From Comamonas sp. GB3 AK4-5 (GTDB taxonomy: Bacteria; Pseudomonadota; Gammaproteobacteria; Burkholderiales; Burkholderiaceae_C): DNA of 64,000 bases. The stretch lies in the NCBI RefSeq assembly GCF_041320665.1, contig NZ_CP166730.1, forward strand, positions 4,712,001 through 4,776,000. Direction: 5' to 3'. A program made the translations under genes and the position numbers. Positions 26,710-34,818 of this stretch are shown here, one piece after another; positions within the stretch are counted from its first letter, which is position 1; each line of letters begins with the position of its first letter. Below the pieces are notes generated by a model that searched no databases, had not been told where the DNA came from, and worked only from the letters and a program-made list of their open reading frames with translations.

Positions 26710-26795
26710 GGCACTACCTCTAAACACGTTAGGCTTGAGTAAACCACCATGCTGCTGTGCCATGACTTCCGAGCTCACAACCCCAACGTTTGAAA

Positions 26796-26865
26796 CTGCA
26801 TTATAAAATGCAGCCACCACACACGAATGGATGCGCAGGAATAATCAAACTACTATAGGTAGTAG
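26796..26865. promoter_or_regulatory. Two small inverted repeats upstream of the HEPN-motif gene
   Basis: CTGCATT-ATAA-AATGCAG (26796-26813) and CTACTA-TAGG-TAGTAG (26850-26865) are perfect 7-bp and 6-bp stems in the AT-rich leader before 26930. They could be operator sites or RNA hairpins. No convincing -35/-10 pair can be fixed by eye. Confidence 0.35.
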
Positions 26866-26929
26866 ATTTTCTATGGAAATAGCGCCGTCACCACAGCACT
26901 GCGACTATTCGATAGCAAAGAAGGTTTCA

Positions 26930-28291
26930 ATGTCAAAACAAGCGCCAACGTTGTTCACTGGAACACTTTATGGAAGCGCGCAGCTCGAAGTTCTTTACTG
27001 TAATGGAAATATGCTCACCAGCAGCCCAGTTTGGGTGCGCTTGCAGTTAGAGAGACTGCAATGGCAGATTGCCATACCTCAAAGATATTTTTCCCATCAG
27101 CTTTATAACAATAGCTACCTAGGAAAGCTGTCAAATATCGTTTTTCCACCCAATGCAACAGATGCTGGACTGAACATACCAGAGCTGAATCTGGAAGAAA
27201 TCCGTTCTCCGATGCCTGCCTGTATTAACGAGGAGCTCTTTGCAGATTGGCTACCATCAACCTATTTTGCTGGGGATTTTCCTTCGCAATATGAGTTACT
27301 CAACGTCCTAGCTACAAATGGAAGCAGTCTGTGCACTCATAGCCCTGAATCACCAGCCTTATATGCAAGCATATATCAGTTGGCTAACCGAATCACTCCC
27401 CAGTGCATAACACTCCCCAGCCAAGCCACCCTACACATTGCTTGTGAACCCTCTAACGAGCATTTCCTCGTATCGCTTTGGAGTGATAGTGATTGGAGTA
27501 CATACCAAGATGCAACTTTGCTGGCCGTCGAGCTCTTGGCAAACTCGCCAGCCCAAAAAATACGCAGCATTAACAACACAGAACACACATTTTATCTAAC
27601 TGCACGCCATGTCCCCAACGCACGGCAACTCACCCGACTTAAGCTCCCAGATTTTTGGTGTCTGGAGCAAATCGTTCACCGCTTGGCATCGCTGCCACCA
27701 GAAGATTTTCAGCGCTTCAAGATTTCAACCCTACATCACCTGCACGCCAAAGCCTTGAATGGCCCCATAGAAATCCGTTACATCATGGAAATGACATGGG
27801 TGGAAATACTGGATGGTGAAAATACACTTCAAGCGACCAGTACAGCGGCATTGCTCGGGATCGACGAAATCGGAGCACATTTCATAAACGTAGTCCGCCA
27901 CAAACTCATCCATGAGACCGGAACATTAAGTGATGCAGTAACCGCAGCAAGAGTGAAAATTTTTCAGACAAACGCTATAAATAATAAAATAGAACAATTG
28001 GCCTACACACACCGAATTGAGCGTTCCCTGGACCTTGACCTAAAAAATGTGCCAGAAATAGAAATAGCGCTGGCCTTTCGACTGTGTGAGCGCATCGACA
28101 CCGCAATATGGACATTTTTAGGCTTTGCGCCAAACAGCATTGAGCGCTCTAGACTTGTCCGCTGGCCTAATCATCAAAGCGCTCCCATTCCGGTTGAGCA
28201 CCCAAAGCCCTTTGCCCATCTACCGATTTTCCCCCAATTAACCCATCAACAAAAAAGCAGCCCGGAGGCTGCTTCTAAAATAGCTGGCTGA
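26930..28291 (+). CDS. Orphan protein with a C-terminal HEPN-type R-x4-H motif (putative defence/RNase)
   Basis: About 453 residues, not recognised as a named family. Residues 1-280 are beta-rich without clear signatures (LFTGTLYGSAQLEV, then VWVRLQLERLQWQIAIPQRYF). From about 280 the protein turns helical and carries VVRHKLIHETGTLSDAV, where R323-HKLI-H328 fits the R-x4-6-H catalytic motif of HEPN ribonucleases, with flanking helices extending to about residue 400. Base composition is markedly AT-richer than its neighbours (hand-counted lines of 32, 38 and 50 % GC against 63 % in the adjacent MurA paralogue), pointing to recent transfer. AAGG five bases before ATG 26930 supports that start; the frame is open from 26831. 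The last residues (QQKSSPEAASKIAG) are encoded by the terminator of the convergent cnoX gene. No signal peptide or membrane segment, so cytosolic. Confidence 0.65.
   Translation: MSKQAPTLFTGTLYGSAQLEVLYCNGNMLTSSPVWVRLQLERLQWQIAIPQRYFSHQLYNNSYLGKLSNIVFPPNATDAGLNIPELNLEEIRSPMPACINEELFADWLPSTYFAGDFPSQYELLNVLATNGSSLCTHSPESPALYASIYQLANRITPQCITLPSQATLHIACEPSNEHFLVSLWSDSDWSTYQDATLLAVELLANSPAQKIRSINNTEHTFYLTARHVPNARQLTRLKLPDFWCLEQIVHRLASLPPEDFQRFKISTLHHLHAKALNGPIEIRYIMEMTWVEILDGENTLQATSTAALLGIDEIGAHFINVVRHKLIHETGTLSDAVTAARVKIFQTNAINNKIEQLAYTHRIERSLDLDLKNVPEIEIALAFRLCERIDTAIWTFLGFAPNSIERSRLVRWPNHQSAPIPVEHPKPFAHLPIFPQLTHQQKSSPEAASKIAG
28249..28275 (-). terminator. Rho-independent terminator of cnoX
   Basis: On the minus strand, AAGCAGCC-TCCG-GGCTGCTT is a perfect 8-bp stem followed by a run of T. 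It begins about 22 bases after the cnoX stop codon. The same bases are read on the plus strand as the C-terminal codons of the HEPN-motif gene. Confidence 0.85.
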
Positions 28292-28296
28292 TAACG

Positions 28297-29265
28297 TCAA
28301 TTGAGCGCCATGCTCAGCTTGCGTCGGTAGCTGTTGATCAAGGCCGTGGCTTCATCCTGCTCGGCCGCACCCTTGCCCAGCAGCTCGATGCCACCGGCGC
28401 TCTTGCCAGGTACGGCATCCTGCTTCTTGGGCTTGGGCGGGGTCAGCAACTCAAGGATGCCCACATACAGCTTGCGTGCGGCCTGTTCGTTCCAGACCTT
28501 GTCGCGCATGATGATTTCCAGCAGCTCGTCCAGACTGGCCGTCCACTGGCCTTCGGCGGCCAGCACGCGGGCCTTGGCAAAGCGGGTGTCGAAGTCGCGC
28601 TTGTTCTGAGCGATGGCGGCGTCAAACTGCTCCAGCGGCCAGTTGCCGCGATCGTCCTGTTCCACAAACACCATGGCCTGCAGCCACTGGTGCAGGGCTT
28701 CAAAGCGCTGGGACTGGGGAATGCGCTTGAGCGGCTCCACCAGCAGGCCGGCAGCCTCTTCGTAGCCGCCGGTGGCGATCAACAGGCGCACATAGTCAAA
28801 GCGGGCATCGTCATTGGCCGGGTCGGCCTCCAGGGCATCGGCCAGCTTTTGCAGCGCGGCCTGGGTGTCGCCGGACTCCAGCATTTGCTGGGCCTCGTCC
28901 ACCTCGGCCTCGGCCACCAGCTCGCCTTCGGAGGGCAGGTGTTTGTTCAGAAACTCACGCACCTGGCCTTCGGTTTGCGCGCCCATGAAGCCGTCCACCG
29001 GGCGGCCACCGATCATCAAGATGCAGGTGGGCACGCTGCGGATGCCGAACATGCCGGCGATTTGCTGGTTGGCGTCCACATCCACCTTGGCCAGAGTGAA
29101 GCGACCGGCGTATTCGGCCTCCAGCTTCTCCAGCGTGGGCACCAGGGTCTTGCAGGGGCCGCACCAGGTGGCCCAGAAGTCCACCAGCACCGGGGTCTGC
29201 ATCGAGGCGGCCACGACTTCGGTTTCAAAATTCTCGATGGTGACGTCAATCATGTAATTTCCCAT
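28297..29265 (-). CDS. cnoX: CnoX/YbbN-like thioredoxin-TPR protein
   Basis: 322 residues. Residues 5-110 are a thioredoxin fold with the active site W34-CGPC-K39, and VPTCILMIGGRPVDGFMGAQ as the cis-Pro loop. Residues 120-290 are helical repeats of TPR type (for example DEAQQMLESGDTQAALQKLADALEADP). E. coli CnoX (YbbN) has this architecture but a degenerate active site and acts as a chaperedoxin handing proteins to GroEL; the intact CGPC here suggests that real disulphide reduction is retained. The start is uncertain: ATG at 29265 or 29253. The GGGAAA between them could be the ribosome-binding site for the second. Divergent from the ABC transporter genes. Confidence 0.88.
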   Translation of the reverse strand: MGNYMIDVTIENFETEVVAASMQTPVLVDFWATWCGPCKTLVPTLEKLEAEYAGRFTLAKVDVDANQQIAGMFGIRSVPTCILMIGGRPVDGFMGAQTEGQVREFLNKHLPSEGELVAEAEVDEAQQMLESGDTQAALQKLADALEADPANDDARFDYVRLLIATGGYEEAAGLLVEPLKRIPQSQRFEALHQWLQAMVFVEQDDRGNWPLEQFDAAIAQNKRDFDTRFAKARVLAAEGQWTASLDELLEIIMRDKVWNEQAARKLYVGILELLTPPKPKKQDAVPGKSAGGIELLGKGAAEQDEATALINSYRRKLSMALN

Positions 29266-29542
29266 GCTGTGCGCGGCGCTGTAAGGGCCGCGCGAAAAAC
29301 TTCAGTGCTTCGGCATCCACCCCATGGCTGCCGCACGATGCGGGGATTCTCCCCGCAAATACCGGTCTGCCACCCATAGGCCGGCGCAGCCTGGGTGTTA
29401 TGGCAGACACTCGCTGCGAAAATGGGAGCATGCAGTGCATATTTCAAGTGCGGTCCGTGGCAATACGATTGCACCGCCAGCAGCAGCCCGCAGTGCGGAC
29501 ACATTCCCCGGCCCTGTGGCGCACCCACCAAGGAGCAAAAGC

Positions 29543-30532
29543 TTGATCGAAGTTTCACAACTGGTGTTTGAATACCCAGGCCACCGCGCACTGGATGGCG
29601 TGAGTGTCTCCATCGCTGCCGGCAGCGTGACCGCGCTGGTGGGCCCCAATGGCGCCGGCAAGTCCACGCTGATGCGCTGCATCGCGGGGCTGGACCAGCC
29701 GCTGTCCGGCCATATCCGCGTCAAAGGTCTGTCCGTGGAAGACCAGCCGCGCGAGGTGCACCAGCATCTGGGTTATCTGTCGGATTTCTACGGCCTGTAC
29801 AACCGACTGACCGTGGCCCGCTGCCTGCAGTATTCGGCCCTGTCCATGGGCGTGGCCGAAAACATGGTCGCCGCCCGCGTGCAGCAGGTGGCCGCGCAGC
29901 TAGGCCTGTCAGAGCTGCTGCAACGCTATCCCACAGAGCTGTCGCGCGGCCAGCGCCAGCGTGTGGCCATTGGCCAGGCCATCGTCCACCAGCCCAGTGT
30001 GCTGCTGCTCGACGAACCCGCCAGCGGCCTGGACCCCGAGGCGCGCAGCAGCCTGTCGCAGCTGTTTCGCCAGCTGCAAGCCCAGGGCATGACGCTGGTG
30101 GTGTCCAGCCACATCCTCAGCGAGCTGGACGAGTACTGCAGCCATATTCTGAGCATACGCAAGGGCCGCATCGAAAGCCACGAGGCCTTGCAAACCGGCC
30201 AGTTGCCAGCCACAGCTACGGCAGATGGGCTGGAGGCCGCAGAGTCGCAAGCCCTTTATGCGCTGGAGATTGCACCGCACCAGGCCGAAGGTTTTGAAGC
30301 CCTGCTGCGCCAGGCCCTGCAAGGCAGCGTCGTGCAAGACTTTGACGCCACGGGCAGCAGCCCCATTCAGCTGTGGTTGCCCGCCGAGGCCGCCGCCCGC
30401 GCGGCCTGGCTGGCCCGCCTGGTGCAGGCCGGCATTCCCGTGGCTGCGCTCTCCCCTCTGCGCGAACGGCTGCAAGACCGCTACACCCGCACCGCCCAGG
30501 CCCGCAACTCCAGCCATCAGGAGCAGCCATGA
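29543..30532 (+). CDS. ABC transporter ATP-binding protein (ABC-2 exporter type)
   Basis: 329 residues. Walker A GPNGAGKST, signature LSRGQRQRVAIGQA, Walker B VLLLDEPASGLDPEA and the switch His in VSSHILSEL are intact. The C-terminal 110 residues are a family-specific regulatory extension. The start is a TTG at 29543 with AAGGAG seven bases upstream; no in-frame ATG lies near the beginning of the ABC domain. The next gene begins within its stop codon (ATGA), so nucleotide-binding subunit and permease are co-translated. Together they would form a homodimeric-type exporter of unknown substrate. Confidence 0.9.
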   Translation: MIEVSQLVFEYPGHRALDGVSVSIAAGSVTALVGPNGAGKSTLMRCIAGLDQPLSGHIRVKGLSVEDQPREVHQHLGYLSDFYGLYNRLTVARCLQYSALSMGVAENMVAARVQQVAAQLGLSELLQRYPTELSRGQRQRVAIGQAIVHQPSVLLLDEPASGLDPEARSSLSQLFRQLQAQGMTLVVSSHILSELDEYCSHILSIRKGRIESHEALQTGQLPATATADGLEAAESQALYALEIAPHQAEGFEALLRQALQGSVVQDFDATGSSPIQLWLPAEAAARAAWLARLVQAGIPVAALSPLRERLQDRYTRTAQARNSSHQEQP

Positions 30533-31935
30533 GCACGCGCAACCCCGAATTCCAGCGCCAGATTTGGCTGAACTGGCACCCTTCTTTGCTGGCATGGAGC
30601 CTGGGCCTGACCCTGCTGCTGCTGGCGCTTCCGCTGGCCCTGTCTTCTGCCGAAGAACTGCCCGACTCCCTGAAAAACACCGCCATCACCGGACTGTGGC
30701 TGGCGTCCTGCCTCTACGGCAGCATATTGGCAGGCCGCAGTCTGACCGAAGAGGCCACCCACAACACCTGGGACTGGCAGCGCCTGTCCGCCCTCTCCCC
30801 ATGGCAGATGGCCTGGGGCAAGCTGCTGGGCGCCGCACTCCCCGCCTGGCTGTATGTGCTGTGGTTTGCCGCTGCCATCGCGGGCATCTATAGCATCTGG
30901 CATTTTGAGGGCCTGGGTCTGAACGCGGCCCATGTCATAGGCATGGCCATGCTCTGGGGCCTGGGCGCACAGGCCTGGGCCATGAATGCGGTGCTGATGA
31001 GCTGGGGCCAGCAAGACCTTCCCGCCAACCGCAAACGCGTGGTCTTTTTGCCGCTGCTGTTGCTGTCCTTTATGTCCGGCCCCATTTTCGACGGGACCTA
31101 TGGCGCAGTTTTCAACCACGACGCGGACGCTGTGAACTGGTGGGGCATGGAGGTCGGCAGCCTGGGCGTTGTCTATCTCACAGGCGGCCTGGTACTGGGC
31201 CTGGGCCTGCTCGGCCTGTGGCGGCTGCTGTGCACGCGGCTGGATGTCCGCACCCTGCCCTGGGCCTGGCCTCTGGGCATTGTGCTCAGCGGTTTTGTCC
31301 TCAGCGGCGTACAGCACGCAGACGCGCTGACCCTGCTCACCAAAACGGGCTGGATTGCGGTGCTGGCCACGGTCTACATCGCCCTGCAACATATGGACCA
31401 ACATCTGCGCGCCTGGCGCCAGGTGCAATGGTCGGCCAGCCAGGGCCGCTGGCGCGAGATGCTGGAAGCCCTGCCCCTGTGGCCGGTCAGTCTGCTGCTG
31501 GGCATGCTGATTTCCATCGCGGCGCTGTTAATACCGGCTTCGGACGAAATCTCCTCCTCCCAGGTTCTGGGCCGTTTCTCCATCTTGATCCACCTGCAGC
31601 TGCTGCGCGACTGCCTGCTGCTCACGGGCTTTGCCCTGCTCGCAGGCAAGCTCAAATCGCCCATGCTGTCCTTTGTGATTGCCTGGCTCATCCTCAACAT
31701 CGTGGCGCCGCTGCTGGCTTATGGCATAGCCGACTTCAGCGGCGCCATGTTGCTACAGCCCGTGCTGGCCGTGCGCTTTTTCATTGATGCCATTGAGCCA
31801 CTGAGCCCGTGGCAGCAGTACGCACCCTGGGCCTCGCTGGGCCTGCAAACCCTGCTGGTGCTGGGCTGGGTCCTCCACATCTTCAAGGACCGCGTACTGG
31901 GCTTTGCCCAGGACCACAGCGCCGCGAAGGTCTGA
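30529..31935 (+). CDS. ABC transporter permease, ABC-2 type
   Basis: 468 residues with about ten to twelve hydrophobic segments and no signal peptide. The first helix (about 20-42) is followed by a large domain containing SLTEEATHNTWDWQRLSALSPWQMAWGKLLGAALPAW, reminiscent of ABC-2 permeases in which a conserved cytosolic loop contacts the ATPase. The ATG overlaps the stop of the ATPase gene by four bases. The substrate is unknown. purE begins 139 bases later, with its own promoter likely in between. Confidence 0.82.
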   Translation: MSTRNPEFQRQIWLNWHPSLLAWSLGLTLLLLALPLALSSAEELPDSLKNTAITGLWLASCLYGSILAGRSLTEEATHNTWDWQRLSALSPWQMAWGKLLGAALPAWLYVLWFAAAIAGIYSIWHFEGLGLNAAHVIGMAMLWGLGAQAWAMNAVLMSWGQQDLPANRKRVVFLPLLLLSFMSGPIFDGTYGAVFNHDADAVNWWGMEVGSLGVVYLTGGLVLGLGLLGLWRLLCTRLDVRTLPWAWPLGIVLSGFVLSGVQHADALTLLTKTGWIAVLATVYIALQHMDQHLRAWRQVQWSASQGRWREMLEALPLWPVSLLLGMLISIAALLIPASDEISSSQVLGRFSILIHLQLLRDCLLLTGFALLAGKLKSPMLSFVIAWLILNIVAPLLAYGIADFSGAMLLQPVLAVRFFIDAIEPLSPWQQYAPWASLGLQTLLVLGWVLHIFKDRVLGFAQDHSAAKV

Positions 31936-32074
31936 TACGGCTTTGCATTCAATGGGATAACTAGGCGGGGAGGCGCAAACAGGGGGCCAAGACCCGAAAC
32001 CACCCACAGCTATGGCGAAACCGTAAAATCAGGGGTTCCACTAGGCCGGGCCGCAGCCGCCCTCACAAGACAAC

Positions 32075-32569
32075 ATGAACCCCATCCAAGTTGGCGTAGT
32101 CATGGGTTCCAGCAGCGACTGGGACACCATGCAGCACGCAGTTGCCATCCTCCAGCAATTCGGTATCGCCTTCGAGGCCCAGGTCGTTTCGGCCCACCGC
32201 ATGCCGGACGACATGTTCCGTTTTGCCGAGGCTGCCGCAGGCCGTGGTCTGAAAGCCATCATCGCCGGTGCCGGGGGCGCCGCCCACCTGCCGGGCATGA
32301 TTGCCGCCAAGACCACCGTGCCCGTGCTGGGCGTGCCCGTGGCCAGCCGCCATCTGCAGGGCGTGGATTCGCTGCACTCCATCGTGCAAATGCCCAAGGG
32401 CGTGCCCGTGGCCACCTTTGCCATCGGCAATGCCGGCGCCGCCAACGCCGCCCTGTTTGCCGTGGCAATGCTGGCGGGTGAAGACCCGGCCCTGCGCGCC
32501 AAGCTTGACGCCTTCCGCGCCGAGCAGACCGAGGCCGCCCGCAATATGACGCTGCCGGTGAACGAATGA
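32075..32569 (+). CDS. purE: N5-carboxyaminoimidazole ribonucleotide mutase
   Basis: 164 residues, class I PurE. Converts N5-CAIR to CAIR in purine synthesis. [27 protein letters not shown] (catalytic His), [12 protein letters not shown], and [30 protein letters not shown] are the family blocks. A TAAAAT hexamer at 32024-32029 could be the -10 element, although no good -35 is visible. Overlaps purK by four bases. Confidence 0.97.
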   Translation: MNPIQVGVVMGSSSDWDTMQHAVAILQQFGIAFEAQVVSAHRMPDDMFRFAEAAAGRGLKAIIAGAGGAAHLPGMIAAKTTVPVLGVPVASRHLQGVDSLHSIVQMPKGVPVATFAIGNAGAANAALFAVAMLAGEDPALRAKLDAFRAEQTEAARNMTLPVNE

Positions 32570-33732
32570 GCACCGCCGACGTGATCCTGCCCGGGGCCAC
32601 CCTGGGCGTTCTGGGTGGCGGCCAGCTGGGCCGCATGTTTGTGCATGCCGCCCAGTCCATGGGCTATTTCACCGCCGTGCTGGACCAGGACGCCACCAGC
32701 CCTGCCGGCCTGGTCAGCCACCGCCATGTGCGCACCGGCTATGAAGACCCGCAAGGCCTGGCCGAGCTGGCCCAAACCTGCGCCGCGGTGACCACCGAAT
32801 TCGAAAACGTGCCCGCTGGCGCCCTGAACCAGCTGGCACAAAGCCTGCCGGTCTCGCCCGCAGGCAGCGCCGTGGCCATTGCCCAGGACCGCGCTGCCGA
32901 AAAGGCCCACTTTGTGAAATGCGGCGTGCCCTGCGCGCCCTATGCCGTGATCGAAACGCCCGCGCAACTGGCGGCCGTGAGCGACGGCTTGCTGCCCGGC
33001 ATTTTGAAAACGGCCCGCATGGGCTATGACGGCAAGGGCCAAATCCGCGTCAAGACCCGCGAAGAGCTGGTCAAAGCGTGGGACGAGCTGAAGAACGTGG
33101 CCTGCGTGCTGGAAAAGATGCTGCCTCTGGCCCATGAATGCTCGGTCATCGTGGCCCGTGGCCGCAGCGGCGCCATCGTCAATCTGCCCGTGCAGCGCAA
33201 TTTGCACCGCGACGGCATTCTGGCCGTGACCGAGGTGTATGAAGGAAATCTGCCTGCAGCCCAGGTGGAGCAAGCGATTACCGCTGCAAAGTCCGTAGCA
33301 GAAGGCCTGAACTATGTGGGCGTTCTGTGCGTGGAATTTTTTGTGCTCGAAGGCGGCCAACTGGTGGTCAACGAGATCGCCCCGCGCCCGCACAACAGCG
33401 GCCACTACAGCCAGAACGCCATGGATGTGTCGCAGTTCGAGCTGCAGGTGCGCTGCATGACCAATCTGCCCCTGGTGCAACCGCGCCAGCACAGTGCCAC
33501 CATCATGCTGAATCTGCTGGGTGATCTGTGGTTCCAGCACAGTGACACCGCCCAGGCCCCGGCCTGGGACCAGATCCTGGCCCTGCCCGGCGCCCATCTG
33601 CACCTGTATGGCAAGACGGACGCCAAACGCGCCCGCAAGATGGGCCACCTCAACATCACCGCTGCCACGCCCGAGCAGGCCCGCGCCACCGCCCTCAAGG
33701 CGGCAGAAATCCTCGGCATCGAGCCGTTCTAA
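32566..33732 (+). CDS. purK: N5-carboxyaminoimidazole ribonucleotide synthase
   Basis: 388 residues, ATP-grasp enzyme that carboxylates aminoimidazole ribonucleotide using ATP and bicarbonate, supplying Pur[13 protein letters not shown] at the N-terminus, [14 protein letters not shown] (ATP-binding glycine loop), [12 protein letters not shown], and [18 protein letters not shown] (metal ligands) are present. The start ATG shares four bases with the purE stop (ATGA), so the pair is co-translated. Confidence 0.97.
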   Translation: MSTADVILPGATLGVLGGGQLGRMFVHAAQSMGYFTAVLDQDATSPAGLVSHRHVRTGYEDPQGLAELAQTCAAVTTEFENVPAGALNQLAQSLPVSPAGSAVAIAQDRAAEKAHFVKCGVPCAPYAVIETPAQLAAVSDGLLPGILKTARMGYDGKGQIRVKTREELVKAWDELKNVACVLEKMLPLAHECSVIVARGRSGAIVNLPVQRNLHRDGILAVTEVYEGNLPAAQVEQAITAAKSVAEGLNYVGVLCVEFFVLEGGQLVVNEIAPRPHNSGHYSQNAMDVSQFELQVRCMTNLPLVQPRQHSATIMLNLLGDLWFQHSDTAQAPAWDQILALPGAHLHLYGKTDAKRARKMGHLNITAATPEQARATALKAAEILGIEPF

Positions 33733-33741
33733 GGAAGCCAC

Positions 33742-34746
33742 GTGATTCTGGATGGAAAGCTGGACGCCTCGGTCCAGGCCGCTGCCGCAGCCCTGCAAGC
33801 AGGCCAGTTGCTGGGCCTGCCCACCGAAACCGTGTACGGCCTGGCCGCCGGCAGCGACAACGATGCTGCCGTGGCGCAGATTTTTGCGGCCAAGGGCCGG
33901 CCAGCCAACCATCCCCTGATCGTGCATGTGGCCGACAGCACGGCCATCACCCGCTATGCCAAGGAGGTGCCGCTGTTTGCCCAGCAACTGATCGACGCCT
34001 TCTGGCCCGGCCCGCTGACCCTCATCCTGCCGCGCCTACCCCATGCGGCCAAGGCCTCCACCGGCGGCCAGGACAGCGTGGGCCTGCGCTGCCCTTCCCA
34101 TCCCGTGGCCCATGCCGTGCTCAAGGCCTGCCAGAGTTTGAACCCGCCGGTGTGGGGCGTGTCCGCGCCCAGCGCCAACAAGTTCGGCCGCGTCAGCCCC
34201 ACCACGGCAGCCCATGTGGCCAGCGAGTTTGGCGACGATCTGTTGGTGCTGGACGGTGGCGCCTGCGAGGTGGGCATTGAATCAACCATAGTGGACTGCA
34301 CACGCGGCGTACCCGTGCTGCTGCGCCCCGGCGCCATCACGCGTGACGACATAGAGCGCGCCTGCGGCCTGCGCCCGCTCTCGAAAGAAGAGCTACCTGC
34401 GCATACCCCACGCGCCTCCGGCACGCTTTTGGCCCATTACGCGCCAAACGCCAAGGTCAGGCTGATGGATGCAGCCCAGCTGCAAGCCGCCCTGAACACC
34501 CTGACGGCAGACAGCCCACGCCTTGCCCTCTACCACCGCAGCCCGCTGGCTGTGCCGGCATCGGCCTCCAGCGCCAGCCTGCATGCCATGCCATCGGACG
34601 CGCTGGCCACGGCCCGCGTGCTGTTTGGCCAGCTGCGCGATTTTGACGAGCTGGGCGCCCAGCAGATCTGGATCGAAACCCCACCCGCCAGCGCCGACTG
34701 GGAAGGCGTGTGCGACCGCCTACAACGCGCCGCAGCGGCGGGCTGA
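33742..34746 (+). CDS. sua5: L-threonylcarbamoyladenylate synthase, Sua5 type
   Basis: 334 residues, so the long Sua5 form and not the short TsaC. It makes threonylcarbamoyl-AMP for the t6A37 modification of ANN-decoding tRNAs, feeding the TsaB/TsaD complex; tsaB lies 1.7 kb downstream. The YrdC core (about 10-205) has GLPTETVYGLAAGS, AAKGRPANHPLIVHV, FWPGPLTLIL, and SAPSANKFGRVSPTTAAHV. The C-terminal Sua5 domain occupies about 235-330. GTG start at 33742 with AAGGAAG six bases upstream. Nine bases separate it from purK, so it is in the same operon. Confidence 0.93.
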   Translation: MILDGKLDASVQAAAAALQAGQLLGLPTETVYGLAAGSDNDAAVAQIFAAKGRPANHPLIVHVADSTAITRYAKEVPLFAQQLIDAFWPGPLTLILPRLPHAAKASTGGQDSVGLRCPSHPVAHAVLKACQSLNPPVWGVSAPSANKFGRVSPTTAAHVASEFGDDLLVLDGGACEVGIESTIVDCTRGVPVLLRPGAITRDDIERACGLRPLSKEELPAHTPRASGTLLAHYAPNAKVRLMDAAQLQAALNTLTADSPRLALYHRSPLAVPASASSASLHAMPSDALATARVLFGQLRDFDELGAQQIWIETPPASADWEGVCDRLQRAAAAG

Positions 34747-34818
34747 GCCGCACCATTCCCCTGCCCTGTGCAGGCCAGGCTCTGCATGGTTTTCCCCAGG
34801 CTCTTAGACTCTCTCACC

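Noticed and set aside
26350..28291. Toxin-antitoxin pair made of the RHH protein and the HEPN-motif protein
   Set aside because: The genes are 220 bases apart, differ in base composition, and the RHH protein is of a core-genome type; no overlap or shared operon structure. Worth keeping in mind but not supported.
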